A DNA stretch of 64,000 bases from Camellia lanceoleosa (taxonomy: Eukaryota > Streptophyta > Magnoliopsida > Ericales > Theaceae): positions 44,834,190-44,898,189 of the forward strand of contig CM045761.1 of the NCBI GenBank assembly GCA_025200525.1, given 5' to 3'. The position numbers and the translations under genes were made by a program. Positions 24,751 through 35,171 of this stretch are shown one piece after another. The notes beneath the pieces were generated by a model. That model did no database searches, was not told the DNA's origin, and saw nothing but the letters and a program-made list of their open reading frames with translations. The stretch's first letter is position 1. Each line of letters opens with the position of its first letter.

Positions 24751-26340
24751 GGCTTTTGCCTCGTTTTCCACAGTTATAGTGCTTCGCATACTTTCCGACG
24801 CTAGCCCCTGGGCTTGAGGTGGAGGCGCCTCTCATGACTCCGTATTCACTCATTTTTTAGGGCCAGTATCAGCCGAGACCTCGGGAGACTCTCCCCTACC
24901 TACGACAGTTTTTCGACACGGTGCGACTGACAGAGGTAATTCAGAACTCTCAGTTCTCCATGTTTTCATCTTTGATTTATCTTGCACATTTACGACTTCT
25001 AAACGGCTTATGCATTGGTTATCCGCACATCACTTGGCAGCCTTGGGTGCCTTTGGATGGAGATGCCCGATTCGAGTTTGCTGGGGCATGGGCCTCTTCT
25101 CGGTATATGATCATGTTTGAGGGGCCAGTCGGTAGGGCCTGGTTCCTAGGGGACCGCTTCTTGCGCCAGACTATGGGCTTCCCCGAGTAGAGTGTTCCCT
25201 CAGCACCTCCGGACGACATGCGATCCGTTGATAAGCTCACTCCTCAGGACGTCACTAGCGCCATGTTGGGCACCGATGTGTTGCTACATTTGGAGAACAG
25301 GGAGTATGTGACCCACTGCCATACATACTTGATGCCTCCCTTGACAGGTGTCCGCACTCCCACAAGGAGGTCTGCTGGCATGCCATCCTCGAGTCGTGCT
25401 CGAGCCAAAGACATTCCTTCTACCAGTAGGGCTGGTATATCTAGAGGTGGGGCTGGACTGGTCCCCCCGATTCCCCCGACTTATCATCACCCTGGATGGC
25501 CAGATATTCTGACTGGGTTGACGGGATGGCGATACGGGACTTCCTACCCGATTCCAATAGAGCCTCATATGCCTGGTCACCCATATGTTAGTGATCCTGA
25601 CTCACCACCGGTATGTTCCACTGTTTTTCATTCATCATTCAGATACTTAGGCACTCATTTATTCATAGATGATTTGAGCTTGTATCTGTAGCCACCCAGA
25701 GAGTACATGGAGAGGATGTTTGGATTGGTAGCCTCACTTGAGGGCATGGTCTTGCGGAGAGAGGCGCAGCTGTCCATCATCGGTGTTCCGGTACTCTTTA
25801 GTTTTCTTGCATTTATCATACTTCTGATGACATGCTGAACTTGAAATTTCACTGCCTTGATTGACCGACTGTATGCGTAAAGCACATCTGACACACACTA
25901 TATTCATGTACTGTATCTGCATACACTCGCTTAATGTAGTTTCCTTGCATCTGTATCTGATATACATATTTTAGCTGATGTACTCAAATTGTCCTCTTCT
26001 TTTTCAGATGCCTCCAATATATACTGGGCCACAGGCTGGGCCACCTGGGCCATCTCGAGGAGCTGGGCTATCTAGGCCTTCTCGAGGAGTTGGGAGAGGG
26101 GAGTCATCTCACAGGCGAGGTAGGCGCAGAGCACATATCATAAAGGAGGAGTCTGCGCATCCTCAGTCAGAGACATCTGCAAGCAGGGAGGAGGACTTTG
26201 AGTCTGGTTCTGAGGGTGGAGGTGATGCCGAAGAGGGTTCCAAGGACGGCAGCTCCGATTCTAATGGTGGTGCTGGCGAAGATGGTGCAGGGACTTCTCA
26301 GCCGAAGAGGACGAAGAGGGCCTCTTATTCTTGCACTTGA

Positions 26341-27071
26341 GAGCACAGATGTTCCTGCTTTATTTGCCTTTTTTACTAGTAGTTGTAGCACATTGTACAT
26401 TATTAGGCAGTTTTATTTTCTGTAAAACTTGTACCCTTGTTGTAAAATGTGGTAACAAAGGAAGCATAATGGAATGAAATAGCTTTTGTTCAAAAAGTGT
26501 TGTATTTTTATGTTCTTAGCATCGCATCGCATTACTTTGCACAAAAATGAGATTGAATGGAATTGTGCATTGAAAATTGCCAAGTCAGGTAGTGAACCAA
26601 CGTAACAAACTAAACAACTCAACCTACTAAGAAACAACAGAACCTTAGCAAGTTTACAACTCAATTAGCAAAACACGAAAATGTTGATTAAACTTACAAC
26701 TCGATAAGCAAGACACAACAATGTTGATTAAACAAAGAGTAACAACACGATACACAAAACTCGTCAACTCGACAAAACTTAACGACTCGATAAGCAAAAC
26801 AACTTGGTAAGCAAAACAACAACTCGATAATCAAAATAACAACTCGATAAACAAAACGTCACAACAACTCGATAAACAAATGCATTTCGGACGATCTGGG
26901 TGATGGAACGCATCCGAAACAGAGGAAAACACGCACCTTCAACACTCCCAATGCAAGGAAATGCTAGGAACTTTCTTCTAGAAGCTAGAACAAGACCAAA
27001 GCCACATTCCTCTTCATGGCCAACCACCTTAGGGAGCTGGCTGACCAGCTTTTTGCATTGGAGGGGAGAGG
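26341..27071. other. spacer between the two antisense genes
   Basis: No coding sequence. From 26656 to 26880 the motif AACTCGATAAGCAAAAC recurs about eight times, the last ones 20-24 bp apart. It ends at the second inverted-repeat module. Confidence 0.6.
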
Positions 27072-27174
27072 GGTGGTCGGCGTACCAGAAAAGGTGGCCG
27101 GCCGACCACCTAGCTTGGCAGCCACCAAATTTTCAACACGTGTTGCCCGAACAGTGTCTTATCCTCTTTAAAAG
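27072..27174 (+). promoter_or_regulatory. inverted-repeat promoter module of antisense gene B
   Basis: A 39-bp inverted repeat at 27072-27110 is identical at 38 of 39 positions to 21988-22026. It is followed by a CACGTG box (27137-27142) and a TATA-like TTTAAAAG at 27167-27174, about 50 bp before the ATG at 27220. Confidence 0.6.
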
Positions 27175-27219
27175 CTCCAGCCTTGTGGTTCATTCATTTC
27201 ATCTCAATTTTGCATCAAA

Positions 27220-28508
27220 ATGGAGGCGTTTCTCACCCAAAATCTCGCAGCTTGGATTGCTTCTCTTAATGGCTCGGAAAATTTGAACTTCCGGGGCTTC
27301 GGCTTGAATGCACTATTCACGTTGGGCCGTACTCCGTTGCATCCTCCTTTCCTCCATGCCGCGGCAAGGTTTTGGAATCCGGTAACACACGTCTTTAGCT
27401 TCAGCGAGCAAGAGATATGTCCTACTTTTGAAGATTTCCAAGCTTTGATGGAGTCCGAGCGTAATGAAGAAATCTTGCCTCAACTCCGATTTGGCCATGT
27501 CCAAGCCCTAGGATGAATGTGTGGCCTCTCTTTGCATGCTGCTCGATCATTGATTCATGACGGGGAGCTGGACGTCCACAGCTTGGTTTGCCAATTTTCT
27601 GATGCTGGTAACCGCGGTGACCATTATTGGCAAGGCTATCGGTGACACGCGCTTTGCTTATGCTTGCTATCTCATTTCTTGCTTGCCCCGGGCTCCGGCG
27701 GATTCAGTGTCCGGTTGATCGAGGTTGCCCAAGGTTTGAAGAAAGGCAAGAGTTGTATTGCCATGACATTAGCTGAGACATTGATGGGCTTAGACGCTTT
27801 TCATCGCCGGGAGACGGCTAGGCTTGCGGGGAGCCCACTACTGTTACAGGTAATGTTTCCCACCCAATCTCACATATGTATTGCTCACATCACTCGGCCC
27901 ACAGGCTCGGTTTTTCTCACAAAACCCTTTTCTTACTTTTCTCTCATCGTACACTTCTCTATTCTTTATTCTCTTATTTTTCAATCCCTCCCAAGGTGTG
28001 GTTGATGGACAAGTTACAGATTGTAGAGTCTTGCCCCACATACTCAGCTCGCGGCTACTTTTTCCGACAATGCCTGGTCGATGCCCTAGATGAGGGGTGG
28101 TGGTACAGCTGGATGTGCAGTTTGTCTGCAAACCTCATCACTTGGCGCTGCCCTTGGCTCAATCTGCCAGCAATGAGTTACAACATAACCCGTCAACCCG
28201 GGATTCAATTGATTGGCATGACACACTGTGTCTTCTATTTTCTGTTCCGGTTCCAGCACCAATTCGGACATGATCAGACTTGCTCGCCAGAGGGGATAGA
28301 GTACCCTACTGCATTCCCGGTTCGAGGCGCACAGCTTGCCAGGTATGCCACAGCATGGAAGACTAGAGAGCTCCTGGCCCCCGCTTCCACTTTCAGTTGC
28401 ACTTTGTCTAATGAGTGCTTGGATTGGCTCAATGAAGAGGCACAAGAAGGGCCCACTTTGGCGTCAAAGGCTTCAACCAGCTCTAGGAGGGGGCGCAGGA
28501 ACACCTGA
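27220..28508 (+). pseudogene. antisense gene B: PMD/DUF7745-like protein, two exons
   Basis: Exon 1 is 27220-27849 (210 codons), donor CAG|GTAATG; exon 2 is 27996-28508 (171 codons with stop), acceptor CCCAAG|GTG. Both ends are phase 0. It encodes FLHAAARFWNPVTHVFSFSE, EICPTFEDFQALMES, then, after the intron, VWLMDKLQIVESCPTYSARG and a C-terminus ending SSRRGRRNT. The pattern resembles the N-terminal DUF7745/PMD-type domains found in plant transposon-associated proteins; I place it there by appearance and without a search. In-frame TGA codons at 27514 and 27643 are each one C-to-T change from CGA. A poly(A) signal follows at 28568. Confidence 0.7.
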
Positions 28509-28567
28509 CTTAGCTATGCCCCTGATTTATTGCTTTATTAGTACTTTCAAGTTTTCTTCATGAATGT

Positions 28568-28573
28568 AATAAA
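28568..28573 (+). terminator. poly(A) signal of antisense gene B
   Basis: AATAAA 60 bp after the stop codon at 28508. Confidence 0.45.
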
Positions 28574-29261
28574 AAACAACTTCAATTTGTATGCAAGAGC
28601 AGGAAAACTCTGTATTGAAATCAATGAAATTGAAAGTTGTGGGTACTGAAAATTTTCCGCTTTGGTCCAAAAATTGTCTAAGTTGTAAAAAGATTAATTC
28701 TGAACAAAGTCAACTTTTATTAAAACTTTTCAAAACCATTTTCGATATGGATCAGAACTGGACACGCCTGAGATCATCCTTTGAGATGCACAACCGGGAT
28801 CCCAAGAATCGAAAGTTGCCCCTAGTCTGAATAATCAAGACCTTTGCGCAAGAACGGAAAGTTGCCCCTAGTCTGAAAAGCACTGCACCGTAGATCATAA
28901 TCGAACTCTTGAATGCTAAATAGACAAAGATGGCCGAGATGATCAGAATGGACAAAGTTGATCGGGGAAAAGTTTATGGCTAAACTTCAAGATGAAGTTG
29001 CCTACGTATCCCGAAGATGGGAAGCCTCACATAGTTCAGGCTCGAGTTCACTTGAGTATTTTCACTCTCCTTTTACGCTCTAACTTTTGCCAAGGCCGCC
29101 CTTTGCGGGTTTTCAACCTTGCGAGCTCAGTTTTTATAGTTTCAAATTTTTTGTGCTCTAACTTTTGCCTAGGTCGCCCTTTGCGGGTTTTCGGCCTAGC
29201 GATCTTTTCAGGGGTAGTATTTCTTCAACTTGACCATATTGATCGGTTGTGAGAACTCTAG
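28574..29261. other. spacer between antisense genes and pol 3' end
   Basis: No gene. GAAAGTTGCCCCTAGTCTGA occurs twice (28811 and 28857), and a 78-bp tandem duplication with hairpins lies at 29077-29204. Confidence 0.6.
29077..29204. repeat. 78-bp duplication with covarying hairpin
   Basis: Two copies of GCTCTAACTTTTGCC...CGCCCTTTGCGGGTTTTC start at 29077 and 29155. The loop CGCCCTTTGCGGGTTTTC is constant while the stem is CAAGG/CCTTG in copy 1 and CTAGG/CCTAG in copy 2, so both partners of one pair have changed. Confidence 0.65.
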
Positions 29262-31518
29262 GCCATCTAGGTCCATCAGAACCACAGCTCTACCTGATCA
29301 GATAGACTTAATGATGTAGGGACCAGTCCAATTGGGTCTGAACTTGCTCCTTGGGTCGTGGATAGGGAGCTCGGTTGTCTTTGAGCACCAAATCTCCTTC
29401 TTTCAGATTCCTGGACTTAACTTTCTTGTTGAAAGCCCTGGTAATTCTACACTGATAGCCTTGAACATGGTACAGTGCTTTCAGTCTGCGCTCGTCAAAG
29501 AGCATGAGTTCTTCAAATCTGCTCTACTGCCAATCTGCTTCCGCTATCTGACACTCAGCCAGCACTCGCAAAGATGGAACCTCAATTTCAATAGGTAGAA
29601 CGGCCTCCATCCCATAAACTAATAAATACGGAGTCGCCCCAGTAAACGTTCTAATTGAAGTCCGGTAACCCCACAAAGAAAACGACAGCTTATCTGGCCA
29701 ATCCCGGTAGGTTTTCACCATCTTCTACAGTATATGCTTGATATTCTTGTTGGCGGCCTCGACCGCTCCATTGGTCTGCGGCCGGTATGTGGATGACTTA
29801 TGAAAAGCCAGATTGTATTTCTCCAACAAGTCAATCACTTCCTTCTTGAAGTGGGAACCATTGTCTGAAATGACCTCGTTTGGGACCCCATAACGACAGA
29901 TGATGTTATTTCTGATGAACTTCGCAACATGTGAAGCCTTCAACACCGCATAGGATTGGGCCTCAACCCACTTTGTGAAATAATCTATCGCGACCAAGAT
30001 GAACTCATGCCCATTCGACCCCTTCGGAGTTACAGTCCCGATCACATTGATTCCCCAAACTAAAAATGGCCATGGTGAAGTCATGTTGTACAGCTTCGAT
30101 GGCGGGATGTTCATGCGATTTGCATGGATCTGACATTTGTGGCATCGTCGAACAAAGCCGATACAATCCTCCTCCATGGTGGACCAGTAATAACCTTGTC
30201 TGAGGATCTTCCGAGCTAATATTACCCCGTTCATATGCGCACCACATTCCCCTCCATGGATGGCTTCCATCAGGCGTTTTGATTCTTCAGCTTCAACACA
30301 CAGCTTATGCATTCCCAGATGACCTCTCTTATACAATTTACCTCCGCAGATGATGAACTGAATGGCCATTCTTCTGATTGCCCTTTTATCCTTGGCATTT
30401 GCCCCTGGTGGATATGCTTCTTTCTCCAAGAAATTCCAAATATCGTAATACCAGGGGTTCTCATCTTGAACCTCATCTATCGCGGAAATCGACTCGTAAG
30501 CTGGCACAAATTTTTGGTCGATAATGACTGGGCGCATCCGGACTCCAAACGGGATGTCTATCATGGAAGATAGAGTTGCTAGTGAATCTGCGAACCTATT
30601 GTTCTCTCTTAACAGATGAGTAAAATTTAACTTCTCAAACCAAGGAATCAACAAGTCCAAGGTCTGGTGATACATAATCATCTTTTCCTCTTTGACTTTC
30701 CAATCTCCTTTCGCTTGAGACACAACAAGGTTCGAGTCCCCGATGACGTCCAACCGTTTTGCCCCTAGTTCTAGGGCTGCTTCTAGACCAGCAATGCATG
30801 CCTCATATTTTGCTTCGTTGTTCGAGACTTTGAATCGGAGTTTAAAGGCCAGAGGGATACGGGAATTGTCGGGTGCTATCAGCAACACTCCTATCCCATA
30901 CCCATACTGATTTGATGCTCTGTCAAAGTATATCGTCCAAAACTCATCGTCGATATGCATAATGGCCTTATCTGGGAATAAGTATTCAACTGCTTCACCC
31001 CCTTCCACTGGATGATCTGCTAAGAACTCTGTTACTGCTCTTTCCTTGACTGACTTGCGCGTCACATATTTCAGATCGAATTCGGAAAGCAACAGTAACC
31101 AACGAGCTAGCCTACCCGTAAGCACCGGTTTCTTGAAAAGATATTTGATGGGATCCATTCGTGAAACCAACATTACAGAGTTAGTTAACAGGTAGTGCCG
31201 CAGCTTCCTGGTAGCCCATACCAAGGCTAAGCAAGCCTTTTCCAATGGTGTGTAGCGAGTCTCATACTCCAACATCTTCTTGCTCAGGTAGTAGATAGCT
31301 CTCTCCACTTTGTCCTCTGATTCTTGCGCGAGCATACAGCCCATTGTAGTCTTAGTTACTGAAAGATACAAAATCAACGGTCTCCCCGGCTCTAGCGGTG
31401 ACAGCATGGGCGGGTTCTGTAAGTATTCCTTGATCTGTTCAGAAGCAGCTTGGCATCGGCCGTCCCATTGGAATTTCTTTCCTTTCTTCAGGAGACCAAA
31501 GAGTGGTTCACAAGTCAA
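29262..31518 (-). pseudogene. Tat pol: RNase H, archaeal-type RNase H, integrase
   Basis: Continues the RT frame after a stop at 31549. The Ty3-type RNase H region (about 31400-31000) is followed by a second RNase H domain starting TIYFDRASNQYGYGIGVLLI, with the D-E-D-D set in YFD, NEAKYEA, GDSNLV and ADSLA; this extra archaeal-type domain is a Tat hallmark. Integrase has the zinc-binding HKCQIHA region, SDNGSHF and NGAVEAANK, but the first catalytic aspartate is asparagine: WGINVIG, codon 30046-30048, where the family has WGIDVIG. Stops lie at 29725 and 29524, and a one-base frameshift near 29390 displaces the C-terminal tail. The integrase would be inactive. Confidence 0.92.
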
Positions 31519-31548
31519 GGTTAATTTTGAGATAAACCGTCTTATGAA

Positions 31549-32958
31549 TTACACTTTACCCAAAAAGCCTCGCACCTCCTTTTCAGTCCTTGGTGGTGGC
31601 ATTTCTAAGATGGCCTTGATTTTGGAAGGATTGACTTCGATACCTCTCTGTGTGATTAGAAACCCCAGCATTTTCCCTGCTGTAATACCGAACGTACACT
31701 TCTGAGGATTCAACCGCAATCGAAATTCCCTGATCCTTTGAAAGAACTTTTGCAAGGCGGTGTAGTGGCCTTCTCTATCTTTGGACTTGACAATCATGTC
31801 GTCCATGTACACCTTAACCTCTTTGTGGATCATGTCATGCAATATCGTGGTTGCAGCTCGTTGACATGTAGCTCCCGCATTCTTTAACCCGAATGGCATC
31901 ACTCTGTAGCAATACGTCCCCCACGGGGTGGTGAAAGCAGTCTTCTCCTGGTCTTCGGGTGCCATCACTATCTGATTATAGCCTGAGAAGCCATCCATGA
32001 ATGAAAGCAAAGCATGCCCTGCTGTGAAGTCCACTAACTCATCAATATGTGGCAAGGGAAAGTCATCCTTCGGACTGGCTCTGTTCAAATCCCTGAAATC
32101 CACGCATACCCGGATCCTACCATCCTTCTTCAGTACTAGAACAATGTTGGCCAACCAAGTCGGGTATTCGGATACCAATAGGAATCCTACATCAATTTGC
32201 TTGGTGACCTCTTCTTTAATCTTGAGGGCCCAGTCCGGGCGGATTCTTCTGAGTTTTTGTTTGACGGGTCGGGCCTCGGGGTCAAGAGGGATCCGGTGCT
32301 GTACAATCTCAGGATCGATCCCAGGCATGTCTTCGTAGGACCACGTGAAAACATCTTTGAAATTTTTTAATAAAGCAACTAAGCGTTCGCATTCCTTTGA
32401 AGACAACGTGGACCCAATCTGGACCAACCGCGGGTCCTCCTCAGTACCAATATTCACAGTAGTGATTTCATCCATTAAGGGTTTAACAAATCTTTCATGC
32501 TCTTGTTCAATTAAGCGTTGCAAAATCGGAGGAATTTCTTCATCGTCGTTTTCATCAAAATTTTGAAAGTCTGAGTTAATGCAATAAATCAAGGGCACAG
32601 AAAAGTACTCAGAAACCATAGTCACATCATTTTCATTAAGCACATCCAAATCGTCCCATTCTTCAGTTACAATAGACTCAAAAGAGAAAGAAAAAGACGG
32701 CTTAGACAGGACTGTGGTATCCGGGTTATCACCCCCTAGAATACTGGACTCAGACTCAGTCGAGCTGGAACCTGATTCCAACTCAACAGATTCAGAGGAA
32801 TCAGATTTCGGCTCACTACCTGACCCGGTACTGCTTGACAAAAATCCCTCTTCATACTGCCAAATGAGAGAGGGTGCGATAGATACATCCAAAATGTTTG
32901 CTGGTAGGCCCGCAGTCGTTTTATTCCCAATCACGCATACCGAGAAATCATCCCCCAA
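31549..32958 (-). pseudogene. Tat pol: reverse transcriptase
   Basis: An acidic, serine-rich linker (about 32930-32400) precedes the RT. RT motifs seen: VCVDFRDLNRASPKDDFPLP, GFSGYNQI, TTPWGTYCYRVMPFGLKNAG, KVYMDDMIVKSK (YMDD active site) and LGFLITQRGIEVNPSKIKAI. The spacing is normal for Ty3/gypsy. The stop TAA at 31549-31551 lies at the end of the thumb region, where CAA is expected, separating RT from RNase H. Within this piece the RT core is open. Confidence 0.93.
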
Positions 32959-33105
32959 GCACTTCTATTCGATCGGAGGATCTGAAAGTAGACATGCCAA
33001 TGCTACCCCCATTTCACTTTTGGTGTCCTCAGACTCCACTTTCTTGCTCTGTTCAGCCTCAGCTAATGGGTCCGTCTGCTTTTCGGCAACGTCATCCCCG
33101 GATAA

Positions 33106-34152
33106 CTACAGGTCGAAGAAGATCTCAAAACCTGGCACGCGCCTCCTCTCCGCGTTCAGCCACGGCTCTGGGAAGCCACAAAACGGAAAGTCCTCCCCCT
33201 CCCAGACGAAGCGTCCGTTTAGGGTACCCTGAATGGGTCTATGCATCAGTTCAAAAGGCTTCCCAGCCCTCTTTGCTCTGGCTCTCCTAGCCATCTCCTT
33301 ACCCTTCCTTATCTAATCCTCTTTGGCGGGCAGATAACCCAAGCCAAAGGTGTGTAGGTTGTGTGGCACTTCGGCCAATATCGTAACGCCCTTCCGGCCG
33401 CTCTTTCCCAATCCCATTCCGGGGATGTGCTGAAGCTTGTTCATAAGGTATACTGATTGAGCACTGACATACAACTCCTCATTAACAGCCATGATGTTCT
33501 GCACGACCTGGGCCTCAGCCAGGGTAAAACCCGACATGAACACATCCTCCATACCGTGTTCAATTTCCAAAACTGGTATAGATACTTCCGGCGGTGGATG
33601 GATCGATGAATTCCCAAAAACTATGGCTACTCCCTTCCCATGGGGGTATTTCACCATCTGATGCAAGGTGGACGAAACTACCTTTACTTGGTGCAACCAC
33701 GGCCGCCCTAAAAGCATGTTGAAAGTTGCAGGAACTTCTAGGACGTAGAAGTCTATTTCATGCTGTCCCGGTCCAACCTTGGTCTGAATTTTCACTGTCC
33801 CCATGACTTCTCTGCTCGTGTTGTCATATGTCCGAATCACCTGGGCGGTCGGCGCAAAGTCCGCGGTTTTTAAACCGATTGCATACGCTGTCCTTGCCAG
33901 GCAGACATTGATGGCGGACCCTGTGTCGACAAGCACCACGGGTATCCATTTGTTTCTACACTCCACAGAGATGTAGAGTGGCTTGTTATGGTTCGCACCC
34001 TCATGTGGCAATTCTTTGTCGGAGAAAGTCAACATCGGGGTAACCCCTCCCAAAAAAACTAAGCCCACCAGCTGTTTGGGCGTGGTGTATATTGAGAGCT
34101 TGGCGTTGTCCATGGCTGATAAGACAGCTTGTCGATGCACTCGCGATGCCAT
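33106..34152 (-). pseudogene. Tat protease with G-patch-like tail
   Basis: An aspartic protease with active site VLVDTGSAINVC (about 33905-33945) and the flap/second half FNMLLGRPWLHQV. The C-terminal GMGLGKSGRKG motif resembles a G-patch, a glycine-rich RNA-binding motif seen after protease in some retroelements. A TAG/TGA-type stop at 33313 separates it from a further in-frame stretch (33294-33106) reading RAKRAGKPFELMHRPIQG. Upstream the frame shifts near 34150 from the linker. Confidence 0.88.
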
Positions 34153-34316
34153 AAGCAGTCCCCAAATGGAGATGTCTGCCTTATCTTTTTCAACTGGTTC
34201 AGTACAGCTTCTTCTTCGAGTTGCTTCTCTTTCTGTTTCTCAGCCTCCTTATCTTTCCTAGATGCCTCTGGCTGATCTAGATGTGGGGGTTTGAAATACC
34301 GCCCGCTTCTAGTCAT

Positions 34317-35171
34317 ATGATCGACTTCGCCGATATACCAGCTATCGTTTGGTTGGTTGCTCCCCCAATCTTCATCCGTGTGGGCAAGACATAAATCATC
34401 GTCCTCCCACTACATTCCGTCGACAACCAACAGACATCTGTCTGGCTTCGGCACAATTGTACTTACAGTACTCTCCGTCCACATGCTCGCAACATTCTCT
34501 GTCCTCGTGCACACAGCATCTTCAGTCCCCTCAGGGCCCTTAGCTTTCCTGATTCTCTCAGAATCTTCAAACCTTTCTTGTTCCAACTGCGTCAGTACAG
34601 CTGGCTGTTCATCACTTCCTGTATTCACAATGCCCAAGTCCTGAGCGAAATTCTTTACACCGATGCTCTCCAGCGATGCACTCTGATTTCAGACCCTTCC
34701 GGCCACAACTGATGTTCTTGCCCCTGCCGGGCCCTGTTCCAACTGAGCTTTGTCGACAATGTCTGGTAGGTCATCAAGCCACCCGGCGACCTCTGCTGAC
34801 TCCTCAAAATCAGACCAGTTGACTGTCATGTCCCCTAGATCTTGTTCACTGAAAAACTGGAGGTTAGCAAAGTCCTCTTCCACAACTGCCAAGTCATCTG
34901 TCCTCTGACCAAACTCATCCCCATGTATCATACAAAGCTCTGCCCCTGCCGGCAATTCCATGTTTGGCCCAACCTGGTCCATTGATAGAATGTAGTCACT
35001 CGGACTGTATACCTTCTCAGCAAAACTCCGAGATTCCTCAGATTCTACCTCAACAATCCCCTTCTCCTCTGAAGCCTCCCATGTTCTGTCTTTGATAGTC
35101 ACCACCAATGGTTCGGGTTGGGTTCTGGAGATGTCCAACATGCACAAGTCAGTGCAGTCAGGAAGGAGCAC
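34317..35171 (-). pseudogene. Tat gag-protease linker, acidic
   Basis: Same frame as 34059-34316 (TRSGRYFKPPHLDQPEAS and a lysine/glutamate coiled stretch KDKEAEKQKEKQLEEEAV). Rich in D, E and S with no known fold. Internal stops at 34689 and 34410. It links gag to protease and probably is a spacer rather than an enzyme. Confidence 0.65.

Larger units (their letters stand above)
22427..26340 (+). pseudogene. antisense gene A: plant mobile domain protein, six exons
   Basis: Lies on the strand opposite to gag-pol. Exons fit as 22427-22654, 23894-24544, 24861-24935, about 25030-25610, 25692-25790 and 26008-26340; every junction is phase 0 and most are clean GT-AG. A leader intron (22284-22416) precedes the ATG. 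The core HVERWWDTTNPFHFSATGDM followed by TMTPLDFAVLTGFDVRGW is typical of the plant mobile domain (PMD, aminotransferase-like family). The last exon encodes a G/S/E/D-rich acidic tail with basic patches (RRGRRRAH, PKRTKR), possibly nuclear signals. In-frame TGA at 23942 (probably from TGG) and TAG at 25188 (probably from CAG) break it, and the acceptor before exon 4 (CCGCAC) looks mutated. PMD biochemistry is not settled; host relatives act in gene silencing and genome stability. Confidence 0.78.
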
